From positions 221,570-285,569 of the forward strand of contig NZ_RXHJ01000001.1 of assembly GCF_003955685.1 (NCBI RefSeq): a DNA stretch of 64,000 nucleotides. Reading direction: 5' to 3'. The notes under the pieces are model-generated. The model saw nothing but the letters and a program-made list of their open reading frames with translations, did not search any database and was not told the origin of the DNA. The stretch is from Corynebacterium hylobatis. Lineage in GTDB: Bacteria > Actinomycetota > Actinomycetes > Mycobacteriales > Mycobacteriaceae. Position 1 is the first letter of the stretch, and each line of letters begins with the position of its first letter. Below are positions 54,051 to 62,883 of the stretch, piece by piece. A program made the position numbers and the translations under genes.

Positions 54051-54874
54051 GGCTCAATATCTATCACGGCCTCCCGACACAGGGCGTCGTAGAGATCCTC
54101 GATGTCAGAGACCGCGCGCAGCTGATCAACGTTGGTGTAGGAGATCGAACGCATCGCCTTGTGCAGCAGATCCAGGTCGGAATCATCCAGCGCCGGGGCC
54201 ACCCGCGGTTCGGGCAGCCCGGGCAGTTGGCGGCCGGTCCAGAACAGCTCCGGGTCGTTCTCCGCCTCGCGGGAGGCGTCCCTGGCCTGTGCCATCACCG
54301 CCTCCTCCAGGGAGGTCAGGTCCAGACCCCGGAAGGTGAACAGGGCCAGCGGATCGGCGTCAATCTTCGCGGCGAGCTTCTCCAGCACAGCGACCTCGTG
54401 TTTGCACACCGGGGCGGGGTCGGGACAGTCACAGGACAGGCGGATGTCGTTGATGTCGTCGGTGAGCAGCACCTCCAGCAGATGCTGCGAGACCTCGCCC
54501 TGCCGTGCGTGGCGCATGCCGTCGGGGGTGCGCGCCAGTTCCGCGGCGACCACGGCGAGATCATCCGTCGAACGGTAGGGCAGCTGGACGGTGACGGTGA
54601 AGGGCTCGTTCTGGGAGCCGGCGACCCGGGCGTGCGCCCGCCCGGCGCGGATGTCCAGGGAGATGACGTGCCCGGCGTCGGCGTACCGGCGGCCACGGCT
54701 GAGCCGGCCGGAGTCGGCGCGGGAGGTGGCGACGTCGACAAGCAGCTGGGCCGCGGGTGAGAGCGTGGCGCGGCGGCGCTTCGGCGGGGAGTCGACCTCC
54801 TCCGGTCTGCTGACGCGGGTGCGGGCGCCGAAGTTGGCGTAGATGACGTTGTCGTCGCTGGGGCGCTGAGCCAT
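54047..54874 (-). CDS. SWIM zinc-finger protein
   Basis: A 275-residue protein with a SWIM motif: C148-x-C150-x6-C157-x-H159 (SCDCPDPAPVCKHE), preceded by a beta-rich part (about 60-145). SWIM domains mediate DNA or protein contacts and are often encoded next to SNF2 helicases in actinobacteria, sometimes fused to them. Here it begins directly after the helicase stop codon and overlaps the phosphoesterase start, so the proteins are probably made in a fixed ratio and act together. Function otherwise unknown. Confidence 0.85.
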   Translation of the reverse strand: MAQRPSDDNVIYANFGARTRVSRPEEVDSPPKRRRATLSPAAQLLVDVATSRADSGRLSRGRRYADAGHVISLDIRAGRAHARVAGSQNEPFTVTVQLPYRSTDDLAVVAAELARTPDGMRHARQGEVSQHLLEVLLTDDINDIRLSCDCPDPAPVCKHEVAVLEKLAAKIDADPLALFTFRGLDLTSLEEAVMAQARDASREAENDPELFWTGRQLPGLPEPRVAPALDDSDLDLLHKAMRSISYTNVDQLRAVSDIEDLYDALCREAVIDIEP

Positions 54875-57800
54875 CTAGCTCTCCCTCCCGCGGTAGCTCA
54901 TGAGCTGGGCCAGCTCCTCCGGGCCCAGCTCGGTGATCCAGCCCTCGCCCTCGCCGATGACTGCACCGGCGAGCTCTGTCTTGCCGTCGAGGATGTCCTG
55001 GATGGATTCCTCCAGCGTACCGGCGGTGATCATCTTGTACACCGCCACGTCCTTCTGCTGACCGATGCGGAAGGCACGGTCGGTGGCCTGGTTCTCCACG
55101 GCCGGGTTCCACCAGCGGTCCATGTGCACGACCATGCTGGCCGCAGTGAGGTTCAGCCCGGTGCCGCCGGCCTTGAGGGAGAGGATCATCGCGCGTGGGC
55201 CCTCAGCGGACTGGAAGTTGGCGACCATCTGGTCCCGCCCCGTCTTGGTCACCCCGCCGTGGAGGAAGGGCACCTTCTCGCCGAGACGCTCGGACAGGTA
55301 GGGCACGAGGATGTCTCCGAAGGCCTTGTACTGGGTGAATATGAGCATGCGCTGGTCGGTCTCGATGGCCTCGTCCAGCAGGCGCATGAGCTCCTCCACC
55401 TTGCCGGAACGGTGGCGGCCCCGGATGGTCACCGGGGAGCCGTCGCCGAGGTACTGGGCCGGGTGGTTGCAGATCTGCTTGATGCGCGTGATGGTGGCCA
55501 GCACCAGGCCCCGGCGCGCGATGCCCTCGCGTTCCGCGAGGCGTTTCTGCACGTCTTCGACCAGGGCCTTGTAGAGGGCGGCCTGTTCGGCGGACATCTC
55601 GACGGTGATGATCTCCTCGCTCTTCTCCGGTAGATCATCGATGATGGTGGGGTCCGTCTTCAGCCGGCGCAGGATGAACGGGGCGGTGAGCAGGCGCAGC
55701 CGCTCGGTCATCACCTCGTCGTGTTCGCGTTCGATGGCCTTGGCGAAGTGGTTGCGGAAGAAGCTCGTCGAACCGAGGACGCCGGGGTTGCAGAAGTCGA
55801 GGATGGAGCGCATCTCCGAGAGGCGGTTCTCCACGGGGGTGCCGGTCAGGGCGATGCGGTGGCGGCTGGGCAGGGAACGCACCGCCTTCGAGGCCCGGGT
55901 CGTGGAGTTCTTGATGGCCTGCGCCTCATCCAGCACCACCCGCTCCCAGCCGATCCGGCCCAGCTCATCGAAGTCGCGGCCGACGACGCCGTAGCTGGTG
56001 ATCACCAGATCCGATTCCGCGACCCGTTCAGTCAGCTCCGCGTCGTGGAACCGGTCGGAGCCGTGGTGGACGAGCACCCGCAGGGAGGGCACGAATTTCG
56101 CGGCCTCCTTCGCCCAGTTGCCCACCACCGAGGTCGGCGCGACCACCAGGGTGGGGCCTCCGGCCTCCCCACGTTCGTGTTCGACGGCCAGCAGGGCCAG
56201 CAGCTGCAGTGTCTTGCCCAGCCCCATGTCATCGGCCAGGACCGCACCGAGGTTGTTGCGCGACATCCAGTACAGCCAGTCCACGCCGCGGCGCTGGTAC
56301 AGACGCAGCTCCGCATGGACCGTGTCGGGGATCTCCACGCGGTGCGGGGCCTCGTTGATGAGCGACTCCGGCCCGCCGAGCAGCGCCGTATGCCAGGTCG
56401 AGCCGGTGAACTCCACCGGCTCCTGCGTCATCGACTCCAGGGCGAGCTGGCGCAGCTCCGCCAGGGTCACCTCGCCGCCACCGGCGGGGTCGGCATGGTC
56501 GCGGTTGAACTCCTCGCGCCGGCGTTCGACGTCGGCGACGAGCTGCTCCCAGCCGGGCTGATCCAGGGCGCGCGCCCGTTCGGCCAGGGCGGCGGCCTGT
56601 TCGAGTTCTTTGCGACGCCGCTTCCGCGACGTCTCCGTCAGCTGGTCCATGTAGGAGTTGATCCTGCCCAGCGCGGAGGTGTCCGCCAGGACCCACTCGC
56701 CGCGCAGCCGGATCAGGCCGGATTTGGAGCGGACGAGCTCGTCCATCTCCTCGTCGGTGAGCTCGACATCCCCCACGGACAGGCGCCAGTTGTACTCGAC
56801 GAGGCGGTCCAGCCCGAAATGCGACTGGGTGGCTCCGACCGCCGGGTCGGTGACCTCGGAGGTCTCCAGGCGGGCCTTCGTCTCGAAGGCGGACCAGGCC
56901 TTGGGCAGCATGACGGTGAAACCCTTGGCCTGCAGCTGCGGCACGGCCGTGGTGATGAAGTCGACGATCTCCCCGGTGGACAGGTGGACATCCCAGTCGC
57001 CGTTGCGTTCCTCCTGCCGCGGCGCGAAACGGGTGCGCTGGTCCGGGTCGAGCAGTTCGGTGACGGCGATGGCGCGGCGCTGCGCGAGCCGCAGCTTCTC
57101 CACGCTCGAGCGGTCCAGTTCCTCTGCCCGGATGGGCACGGGCGCATCCGTGCCCGAGCGGACCTGGACGCGTACCGGCCAGCTCGCGTCGTCGGGATCG
57201 CCGCGGACCTCGGAGGCGGGGTCATCGCGCGGGGGCTCCTCCACGATGAGGACCATCTGCAGGTCGACGGCGGTGATGGAGTCCTTCCAGTCGTTCATCG
57301 CGCGCAGCAGGCCCGGCCCGCCGCGGCGCAGCGGGGTGGAGTTGAGCAGCGAACCGGCGAAATCGTGCCAGGGGTAGGGGCGGGTGGACTCCCCCAGGTC
57401 GGTGAGGATGTCCGAGGCGATCCAGTGCACGAGGTGATCGGCGATCTCCTCCAGCGCCCGGTTGTTCGCGGTGAGGATGCCCGGTGCCGCGGCGATCATC
57501 TCCGCGAGCCAGCCCCGCTCCCCCAGGCCGGAGGCCAGCTGCCAGTGCGGCCACCACTGGTTGTCCTCGAAGACGAGCTTGGGCACCACGCGGCCGGCGC
57601 GCACGAATCGGGTCAGGCCGGCGTTGAGGTGGATGAGCCAGACCAGGTCCGGGGCGATGGCCGCGATCTGCCCCTTCGTCGCCGCGGCATCGGGGCGCAG
57701 CAGGAAGGACAGCTGTTTGAGCACGTCGACGGCGTGCTCGGGGGCGTAGGCCGCGGTGGGGATGCGCAGCTTCACGGAGCGGCCGCGCGGGGTGCGCAGC

Positions 57801-57973
57801 TCGGTCTCGAGGCGGTGGCGGAAGGAGCGGTCGTCGAGAAGCGAACGGGCCGCGGGCGGGAAGGCCTCCTCGGGCGCCGATGACGGGAGCACCACACGGT
57901 GTCCCGCGGTCTGCTCGACCCACAGATGCAGCCCGGAAGGCATCCAGAGACCGTGCAGGAGGAACGAAGGCAT
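54875..57973 (-). CDS. SNF2-family (HepA-like) DNA translocase
   Basis: ATP-driven translocase that remodels protein-DNA complexes. The 1032-residue protein has a long N-terminal region (1-560, SNF2-associated, with a basic coiled segment SRKRRRKELEQAAALAERA about 450-470). The first helicase lobe has Walker A LADDMGLGKTLQ (about 576-587), VLDEAQAIKN (about 680-689) and LTGTPVENRLSE (about 708-719). The second lobe has SLKAGGTGLNLTAAS (about 940-954) and ENQATDRAFRIGQQ (about 968-981). First gene of the helicase/SWIM/phosphoesterase/ATPase operon. A TAGAAC -10 seven bases before the ATG suggests a leaderless transcript. Confidence 0.9.
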   Translation of the reverse strand: MPSFLLHGLWMPSGLHLWVEQTAGHRVVLPSSAPEEAFPPAARSLLDDRSFRHRLETELRTPRGRSVKLRIPTAAYAPEHAVDVLKQLSFLLRPDAAATKGQIAAIAPDLVWLIHLNAGLTRFVRAGRVVPKLVFEDNQWWPHWQLASGLGERGWLAEMIAAAPGILTANNRALEEIADHLVHWIASDILTDLGESTRPYPWHDFAGSLLNSTPLRRGGPGLLRAMNDWKDSITAVDLQMVLIVEEPPRDDPASEVRGDPDDASWPVRVQVRSGTDAPVPIRAEELDRSSVEKLRLAQRRAIAVTELLDPDQRTRFAPRQEERNGDWDVHLSTGEIVDFITTAVPQLQAKGFTVMLPKAWSAFETKARLETSEVTDPAVGATQSHFGLDRLVEYNWRLSVGDVELTDEEMDELVRSKSGLIRLRGEWVLADTSALGRINSYMDQLTETSRKRRRKELEQAAALAERARALDQPGWEQLVADVERRREEFNRDHADPAGGGEVTLAELRQLALESMTQEPVEFTGSTWHTALLGGPESLINEAPHRVEIPDTVHAELRLYQRRGVDWLYWMSRNNLGAVLADDMGLGKTLQLLALLAVEHERGEAGGPTLVVAPTSVVGNWAKEAAKFVPSLRVLVHHGSDRFHDAELTERVAESDLVITSYGVVGRDFDELGRIGWERVVLDEAQAIKNSTTRASKAVRSLPSRHRIALTGTPVENRLSEMRSILDFCNPGVLGSTSFFRNHFAKAIEREHDEVMTERLRLLTAPFILRRLKTDPTIIDDLPEKSEEIITVEMSAEQAALYKALVEDVQKRLAEREGIARRGLVLATITRIKQICNHPAQYLGDGSPVTIRGRHRSGKVEELMRLLDEAIETDQRMLIFTQYKAFGDILVPYLSERLGEKVPFLHGGVTKTGRDQMVANFQSAEGPRAMILSLKAGGTGLNLTAASMVVHMDRWWNPAVENQATDRAFRIGQQKDVAVYKMITAGTLEESIQDILDGKTELAGAVIGEGEGWITELGPEELAQLMSYRGRES

Positions 57974-57980
57974 AAGGACA

Positions 57981-57999
57981 GTTCTACCATCAGCTGATG
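57981..57999 (-). promoter_or_regulatory. Promoter of the SNF2 operon with 12-base palindrome
   Basis: On the minus strand TAGAAC (57981-57986) lies seven bases before the ATG at 57973. Directly upstream is the perfect palindrome CATCAGCTGATG (57988-57999), placed where a regulator would block RNA polymerase. It does not match the corynebacterial LexA box. Confidence 0.45.
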
Positions 58000-58002
58000 A
58001 TC

Positions 58003-58082
58003 GTTACCCTTTTGTTAGGTATCGGCTCGCTGCAGGTTGCCGCACAGAAAAGGCCGTGACATGATGCAGGTCACAGTAAGAT
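58003..58082 (+). promoter_or_regulatory. putP upstream control region
   Basis: TAAGAT at 58077-58082 is a possible -10 for putP. Just upstream is an inverted repeat GTGAC-N9-GTCAC (58056-58074). Further up, GTTACCCT and GTTAGGTA (58003-58021) form an 8-3-8 direct repeat of the kind bound by response regulators such as MtrA. These assignments are tentative. Confidence 0.3.
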
Positions 58083-58161
58083 AAGGGTCTGTGTGGTTTG
58101 GGTGACACCGGTAACTGACCTAGGTTGCCGTTGGACCCGTCAATGGAAAGGACCCCAACCA

Positions 58162-59742
58162 GTGTCACAGACAACCTGGTTCATCATCGCCATCGTCATC
58201 TACATGGCGACGATGCTGGCGATCGGTTACTGGAGCTACCTCAAGACCGACAAATACGACGACTACGTGCTCGCCGACCGCGGACTCAACCCCTTCGTGG
58301 CGGCGATGTCCGCCGGCGCCTCGGACATGTCCGGCTGGCTGCTCATGGGGCTGCCCGGCGCACTGTTCGTCACCGGACTCTCCGAACTGTGGATCGCCAT
58401 CGGCCTGCTCGTCGGCGCCTGGGCGAACTGGAAGTGGGTCGCACCCCGGCTGCGCTCCTACTCCGAGGTGGCGAACAACTCGATCACCCTGCCGAGCTTC
58501 TTCGAGAACCGGCTGCGCGACAGATCCCGCGCCCTGCGGATCATCTCCGCGCTGATCATCATCTTCTTCTTCACCTTCTACGTCTCCTCCGGCATGGTCG
58601 CCGGCGGCCGCTACTTCGAGGCCACCTTCGGCGGCGAGTACCTCAGCGGCATGCTCATCGTCGCGGCCGTCACCGTCGCCTACACCTTCGTCGGCGGCTT
58701 CCTCGCGGTCTCCTACACCGACGTCGTGCAGGGCACGATCATGTTCGCCTCCCTGATCATCGTGCCGGTCATGGCCCTGATCGCCCTGGACAACCCCTCC
58801 GACATCTGGACCTGGGCGTCCAGCAACGACTACGGCCCCTACACCGACGGCATCGGCAACCCGACCTACTTCAACATGGTCGCCGGCGTCTCCGCCGCGG
58901 CGATCATCGGCAACCTGGCCTGGGGCCTGGGCTATTTCGGCCAGCCGCACATCGTCGTCCGCTTCATGGCGCTGCGCACCCCGGCGGAGGCCAAGCAGGG
59001 CCGGTGGATCGGCATCGGCTGGATGTTCCTGTGCATCGCCGGCGCCACGATGACCGCCCTGGTGGGCACCGTCTTCTTCTCGCAGAACCCGGACATCGCG
59101 GTCACCGACCGCTTCGCCTTCGAGACGATCTTCCTGGACATGGGCCGGCTCCTCTTCCACCCGCTGATCGCCGGCCTCGTGCTCACCGCCGTGCTCGCCG
59201 CGATCATGTCGACGATGTCCTCCCAGCTGCTGGTCGTCTCCTCCTCGCTCGTTGAGGACCTGTACAAGATCGTGGCCAAGCGCCTGCCCGCCGAGAAGGT
59301 ACTGATCAACCTCTCGCGCGGCGCCGTCGTGGCCATCGCCCTCATCGCCGGCGCCCTGGCCATCAACCCCTCCGACTCCATCCTGGGGCTGGTCGGCTTC
59401 GCCTGGGCGGGCTTCGGCGCGGCATTCGGCCCGCTCATGCTGGCCTCGCTGTACTGGAAGCGACTCAACGCCGCCGGTGCCATCGCCGGCATGATCACCG
59501 GCGCGGTGGTGGTCTTCGCCTGGGGCACCTTCGGCGGCTCCGAGATCATCTACGAGATGGTCCCGGGCTTCATCGCCGCCACCGCGGTCCTGGTCGTGGT
59601 CACCCTGCTGACCTCCCCGCCGGCCGAGGAGATCACCTCCGAATTCGACCAGGCTGTCCGCCTGTCCGAGGTCCTGCGCACCGACGAGGACATGGATGTC
59701 GAGACCGCTGCCGCCAAGGTCAAGGGCGTCAGCGAGGCCTGA
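58162..59742 (+). CDS. putP: Sodium/proline symporter
   Basis: Na+-coupled proline importer of the SSS family. The 526-residue protein has thirteen membrane segments and typical PutP sequences: TDKYDDYVLADRGLNPFVAA (about 22-41), AGASDMSGWLLMGLPGALF (about 46-64), the segment ANNSITLPSFFENRL (about 100-114) and STMSSQLLVVSSSLVEDLYK (about 342-361) near the Na+ site. The start is GTG 58162 with GGAAAGGA upstream; a further upstream frame is not homologous. It ends at a strong hairpin at 59764-59804 and is divergent from the SNF2 operon. Confidence 0.95.
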   Translation: MSQTTWFIIAIVIYMATMLAIGYWSYLKTDKYDDYVLADRGLNPFVAAMSAGASDMSGWLLMGLPGALFVTGLSELWIAIGLLVGAWANWKWVAPRLRSYSEVANNSITLPSFFENRLRDRSRALRIISALIIIFFFTFYVSSGMVAGGRYFEATFGGEYLSGMLIVAAVTVAYTFVGGFLAVSYTDVVQGTIMFASLIIVPVMALIALDNPSDIWTWASSNDYGPYTDGIGNPTYFNMVAGVSAAAIIGNLAWGLGYFGQPHIVVRFMALRTPAEAKQGRWIGIGWMFLCIAGATMTALVGTVFFSQNPDIAVTDRFAFETIFLDMGRLLFHPLIAGLVLTAVLAAIMSTMSSQLLVVSSSLVEDLYKIVAKRLPAEKVLINLSRGAVVAIALIAGALAINPSDSILGLVGFAWAGFGAAFGPLMLASLYWKRLNAAGAIAGMITGAVVVFAWGTFGGSEIIYEMVPGFIAATAVLVVVTLLTSPPAEEITSEFDQAVRLSEVLRTDEDMDVETAAAKVKGVSEA

Positions 59743-59763
59743 TCCGCACACCCCCGGGAACCT

Positions 59764-59804
59764 GAAGGGCCTCACACCAGTCCAATACTGGTGTGAGGCC
59801 CTTC
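59764..59804 (+). terminator. Hairpin after putP
   Basis: A perfect 18-base stem, GAAGGGCCTCACACCAGT (59764-59781) with its complement at 59787-59804, has a CCAAT loop. No T-run follows (CGTATC), and the right arm contains the GTG start of the next gene. Confidence 0.75.
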
Positions 59805-60434
59805 CGTATCTATCTACTGCTGCTCATCTGCGCCACGCTGTTCGCCGCGTGGCCACCCACCCCACGGCAGGAACCCGGCCTGCCGGTGCTGGATGAGCTC
59901 CTCCCCCACATCGCGCAGGTACCGCAACGCCCACGCGTGCTCGGCTACGAACGCGACCTGTTCGGCACCGGCTGGGCCCCGGCCGGGGGCTGCACCGTAC
60001 GGGAGGCCACGCTTGCCGACGCCGGCGGCCACCTCAGTGACTGCCGCGTCACCGGCGGCACCGGCACCGACCCCTACACCGGGGACCCCCTCAACCTGGG
60101 CCGGCAGGTGGAGATCGACCACATCCTCCCTCTGTCCGCCGCCTGGGACCTCGGTGCCCACCGTTGGGACAGAGCCCGCCGGGAGGCCTTCGCCAACGAC
60201 CCACTCAACCTCGTGGCCACCTCACGCGCCGCCAACCGGGAGAAATCCGACCACCTGCCCACCGGCTGGTTGCCCGGGGACCGCGGCGCACACTGCTGGT
60301 ATGCCCGGCGCCTGGCACTGGTCGCCGCCACCTGGGAGATTCCCCTGCCCGCCGACGAACTGGCGGCGATGCGCCGGGCCTGTCAGCCGCGCGTGCCGGG
60401 CGGAGACTGGTTAGGGTTGTCTCCGGACCATTGA
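59793..60434 (+). CDS. Secreted HNH-family nuclease
   Basis: Probable exported DNA/RNA endonuclease. The 213-residue protein starts at GTG with a hydrophobic N-terminus (IYLLLLICATLFAAW, about 6-20). It carries an HNH-type core EIDHILPLSAAWDLGAHRW (about 107-125) and NDPLNLVATSRAANREKSDH (about 135-154), typical of the DUF1524-like secreted nucleases common in actinobacteria. Cysteine pairs GCTV/DCRV (about 67 and 83) and HCWY/RACQP (about 167 and 197) suggest disulfides. The only good start lies inside the right arm of the putP hairpin. Confidence 0.75.
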   Translation: MRPFRIYLLLLICATLFAAWPPTPRQEPGLPVLDELLPHIAQVPQRPRVLGYERDLFGTGWAPAGGCTVREATLADAGGHLSDCRVTGGTGTDPYTGDPLNLGRQVEIDHILPLSAAWDLGAHRWDRARREAFANDPLNLVATSRAANREKSDHLPTGWLPGDRGAHCWYARRLALVAATWEIPLPADELAAMRRACQPRVPGGDWLGLSPDH

Positions 60435-60473
60435 TCACCCCCTACCCTCCGGAGAAAGGCGCTGATCCCTGCC

Positions 60474-60950
60474 GTGACCACGATCCTCATCGCCCTGCAT
60501 GTCCTGGCCGCCGTCCTGTTCATCGGCCCCGTCACAATCGCCGTTTCCCTCTTCCAGGGCCAGGCTCTCCAGGCCCGCGGCGGCGATGCCCGGGCCGCCG
60601 GCGCGGCCAGGGTCCTGCACCGGTTGAGCAGCACCTACGGCGTGCTCGCCGCCCTGGTGCCGCTGCTGGGCGTGGCGGTCATGTTCACCGACCGGATGTA
60701 TTTCAGCCAGAGCCAGTACCTCTTGGCCATCGGTGCCGCCGTCATCGCCTGGATCATCCTCCTGATCCTGATCATCCCCCGCCAGAAGAAGATGATGGGT
60801 GCCCTCGGGCTGCTCGACCCGGATGACCTCGACCCGGAGAGCGACACCCTCGCCGAGGATCAATGGGAGGGGACGAAGACGCAGCTGTCCATGTTCGGCG
60901 GCATCTTCGCCCTGCTCTGGTTGATCATGTTCGTGCTGATGTACGTCTGA
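60474..60950 (+). CDS. Small integral membrane protein, unknown function
   Basis: A 158-residue protein with four hydrophobic segments (about 3-25, 51-70, 82-100, 139-157) and a short polar loop DPDDLDPESDTLAEDQWEG (about 115-133). The arrangement, with His in ALHVLAAVLFIGPV, resembles DUF2269-type proteins, but I am not certain of the family. It starts at GTG 60474 after CGGAGAAAGG and is convergent with the repeat-family gene five bases away. Confidence 0.6.
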   Translation: MTTILIALHVLAAVLFIGPVTIAVSLFQGQALQARGGDARAAGAARVLHRLSSTYGVLAALVPLLGVAVMFTDRMYFSQSQYLLAIGAAVIAWIILLILIIPRQKKMMGALGLLDPDDLDPESDTLAEDQWEGTKTQLSMFGGIFALLWLIMFVLMYV

Positions 60951-60955
60951 GCGGA

Positions 60956-62776
60956 TCAGCCGCCGAAACCGTTGAGGGTGTTCTCCACCGTCGCGGCCGT
61001 GCGGAAGACCGCACCCCAGCGCAGGGATGGTGCCCCTGCACCGCGACTGAGGGCCTGCTCAACCAGGTCGCAGGTCTCGTACTCGACACCGAGACGTCGG
61101 GCCGTGATGTGGCTGACCAGGGCGATCTCCCATTTCGGGGCGTTCTCGTCGAACCCGGTCTCCGGATCCTGGGCCAGCGACCGCAGTGCCAACTCCTCGA
61201 TGGCCGCCAGGGTCAGGCTCTGCCCCGCCGAGGGGGTGACCTCCAATCGGTGGTGCGCCTGCCCCCGGATCGCCGGGACACCCGTCTCCGTGTCCTCCGC
61301 CTCAGTCAGATAGGGGACGATCCGCTCGCGCCACAGGTTGCGCAGCATCTCCACCTCCCGCCGGGGGATGAGCTCCGCGAACTGTGACAGAGCGGGTGCA
61401 TCCGCCGGTCCGGGCCGGAAGAGCGCGAGGTTCTCCGGTTCCGGTTCCGCCTCTGATTCCAGGGCGGAGAGCCGGTCGGCGACAACCACATCATCACGGA
61501 GGAGATAGTCGACCGCCCGGCCCTGGGAGCTGGGCACCACCATCGGCTGGGCATCCGGGCGAGGTACCCAGCCACGGACCTGCCACTCCTCCACCGAACG
61601 CAGCTCGATGGCGCCCACCCAGGAGCTGCGCGAGGGATCCCCGACCACACCGCTCCCCCACCGGAGGTAGAGCCCCCAGCCCAGCGCCAGCGCGGTGGGC
61701 AGCGGGAAACGGCCGTTGCCGGCCACGAAATCCACCACCCACCGTTCAGCTGCCTCCTGCTCCGCAGCGGAGCGGCTGCCGGCCAGTTCCTGCTCGACCT
61801 CCCGGTAGGGGTCCCGCACCAGGACCGGCGGAGCGATGCGCGTGTGCCCGGCCGTGCCGGCCACCGGGAAAGCGGGGTTCGGCAGGCCCTGCAGCAGGTC
61901 CTCCATGACCTGGGCGGTCTCCAGGGCCCGGCTCCAGTCGATCTCGTCGGGGACCGCCAGCTCCTCAGTATCCTGCGGGACGCCGAGCCCCAGGCGGAGC
62001 CCGGCAAGGTGACTGACCACGGCCACCTCCGTGTCCGGGACCTGCTCGACGAGCCCGCTGCCCCGGGAAATACCCTCCCGGCGACCCTGGATGAGGGCAC
62101 CCAGCAGGCGGGCCAGGAGGATGAGCACGCGGTGCAGTACCGCGGGCCCCGCAAGGTCGCGGCTGATGATGATCCGGTGGCAGGCCTCCTCACGGCCGAG
62201 TTCCGGGACCGGCCGGCACTGGTGGTCCCGGCCGGTGTTCTCGATCCACCCCGCCGAGGTATGCCCACTACCCTCCGCCCATTCCAGTACTGTGCCTATG
62301 CGCCACAGGTAGGACAGCGCCGACCGCTCCCGCCGACCCAGGTGGGGCACGAACTCCACCAGCGTGGGGGCCAGCTCATGCGGCTGTGCGGGGTCAGCCA
62401 CCGCTGTGTGGTCGATCGTGCCGACAAGCTCCTCCTCGGCGAGTTCGACGTCGAAGAGCAGGAAGAGTTCCAACCGGCAGCCATCAATGGTATTGAGCAC
62501 GATGGGGCGGGTGCCCTCCGGCACGCGGTGGCCGTCAGCCTCCCACTCCTCCCGGGTGGCGGGCAGCGGATTCGTGGACCACGTCTCCCCCAGGCTCTCC
62601 CGGAGGATGTCGGTGCCCCAGCGGCCGATCAGCTGATCCCCGATCTGCGCGGTCGCCGTCACCGGGAAACGCGGATTGGACACGAGGAATTCGAGCAACC
62701 ACCGACGCACCAGCACCCGGTCCTCGTCGAGGACGAAATGGTTCAGGTGCGCGCTGATCGCATCGTACGGCTTCAA
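60956..62776 (-). CDS. Unrecognised protein with two tandem copies of a 300-residue unit
   Basis: A 606-residue, acidic, soluble protein of unknown function, started by TTG at 62774-62776 with AGGAGA in front. It consists of two related halves. Unit A has RRWLLEFLVSN (24-34), GRRERSALSYLWR (147-159) and VSHLAGLRLGLGV (254-266). Unit B has ERWVVDFVAGN (344-354), PRREVEMLRNLWR (471-483) and VSHITARRLGVEY (554-566), ending W-x-A-V-F-x5-T-V-E-N-T-L-N-G. The gene 107 bases upstream encodes a single copy of the same unit. No signal peptide, membrane segment or known catalytic motif was seen. Confidence 0.65.
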   Translation of the reverse strand: MKPYDAISAHLNHFVLDEDRVLVRRWLLEFLVSNPRFPVTATAQIGDQLIGRWGTDILRESLGETWSTNPLPATREEWEADGHRVPEGTRPIVLNTIDGCRLELFLLFDVELAEEELVGTIDHTAVADPAQPHELAPTLVEFVPHLGRRERSALSYLWRIGTVLEWAEGSGHTSAGWIENTGRDHQCRPVPELGREEACHRIIISRDLAGPAVLHRVLILLARLLGALIQGRREGISRGSGLVEQVPDTEVAVVSHLAGLRLGLGVPQDTEELAVPDEIDWSRALETAQVMEDLLQGLPNPAFPVAGTAGHTRIAPPVLVRDPYREVEQELAGSRSAAEQEAAERWVVDFVAGNGRFPLPTALALGWGLYLRWGSGVVGDPSRSSWVGAIELRSVEEWQVRGWVPRPDAQPMVVPSSQGRAVDYLLRDDVVVADRLSALESEAEPEPENLALFRPGPADAPALSQFAELIPRREVEMLRNLWRERIVPYLTEAEDTETGVPAIRGQAHHRLEVTPSAGQSLTLAAIEELALRSLAQDPETGFDENAPKWEIALVSHITARRLGVEYETCDLVEQALSRGAGAPSLRWGAVFRTAATVENTLNGFGG

Positions 62777-62883
62777 GAGGTCTCCTAGTCTCCCGGGGGT
62801 CTTCTATCCTTAATTGAACATGAGAAGCCGACATCTTTGAGCTGAATACCGATCACGTGCCCCCGGCTACCCCCTGCACGGGG

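Noticed and set aside
58056..58074. GTGAC-N9-GTCAC repeat as a GlxR (CRP-type) site
   Set aside because: GlxR sites have TGTGA and TCACA separated by six bases; the spacing here is too wide.
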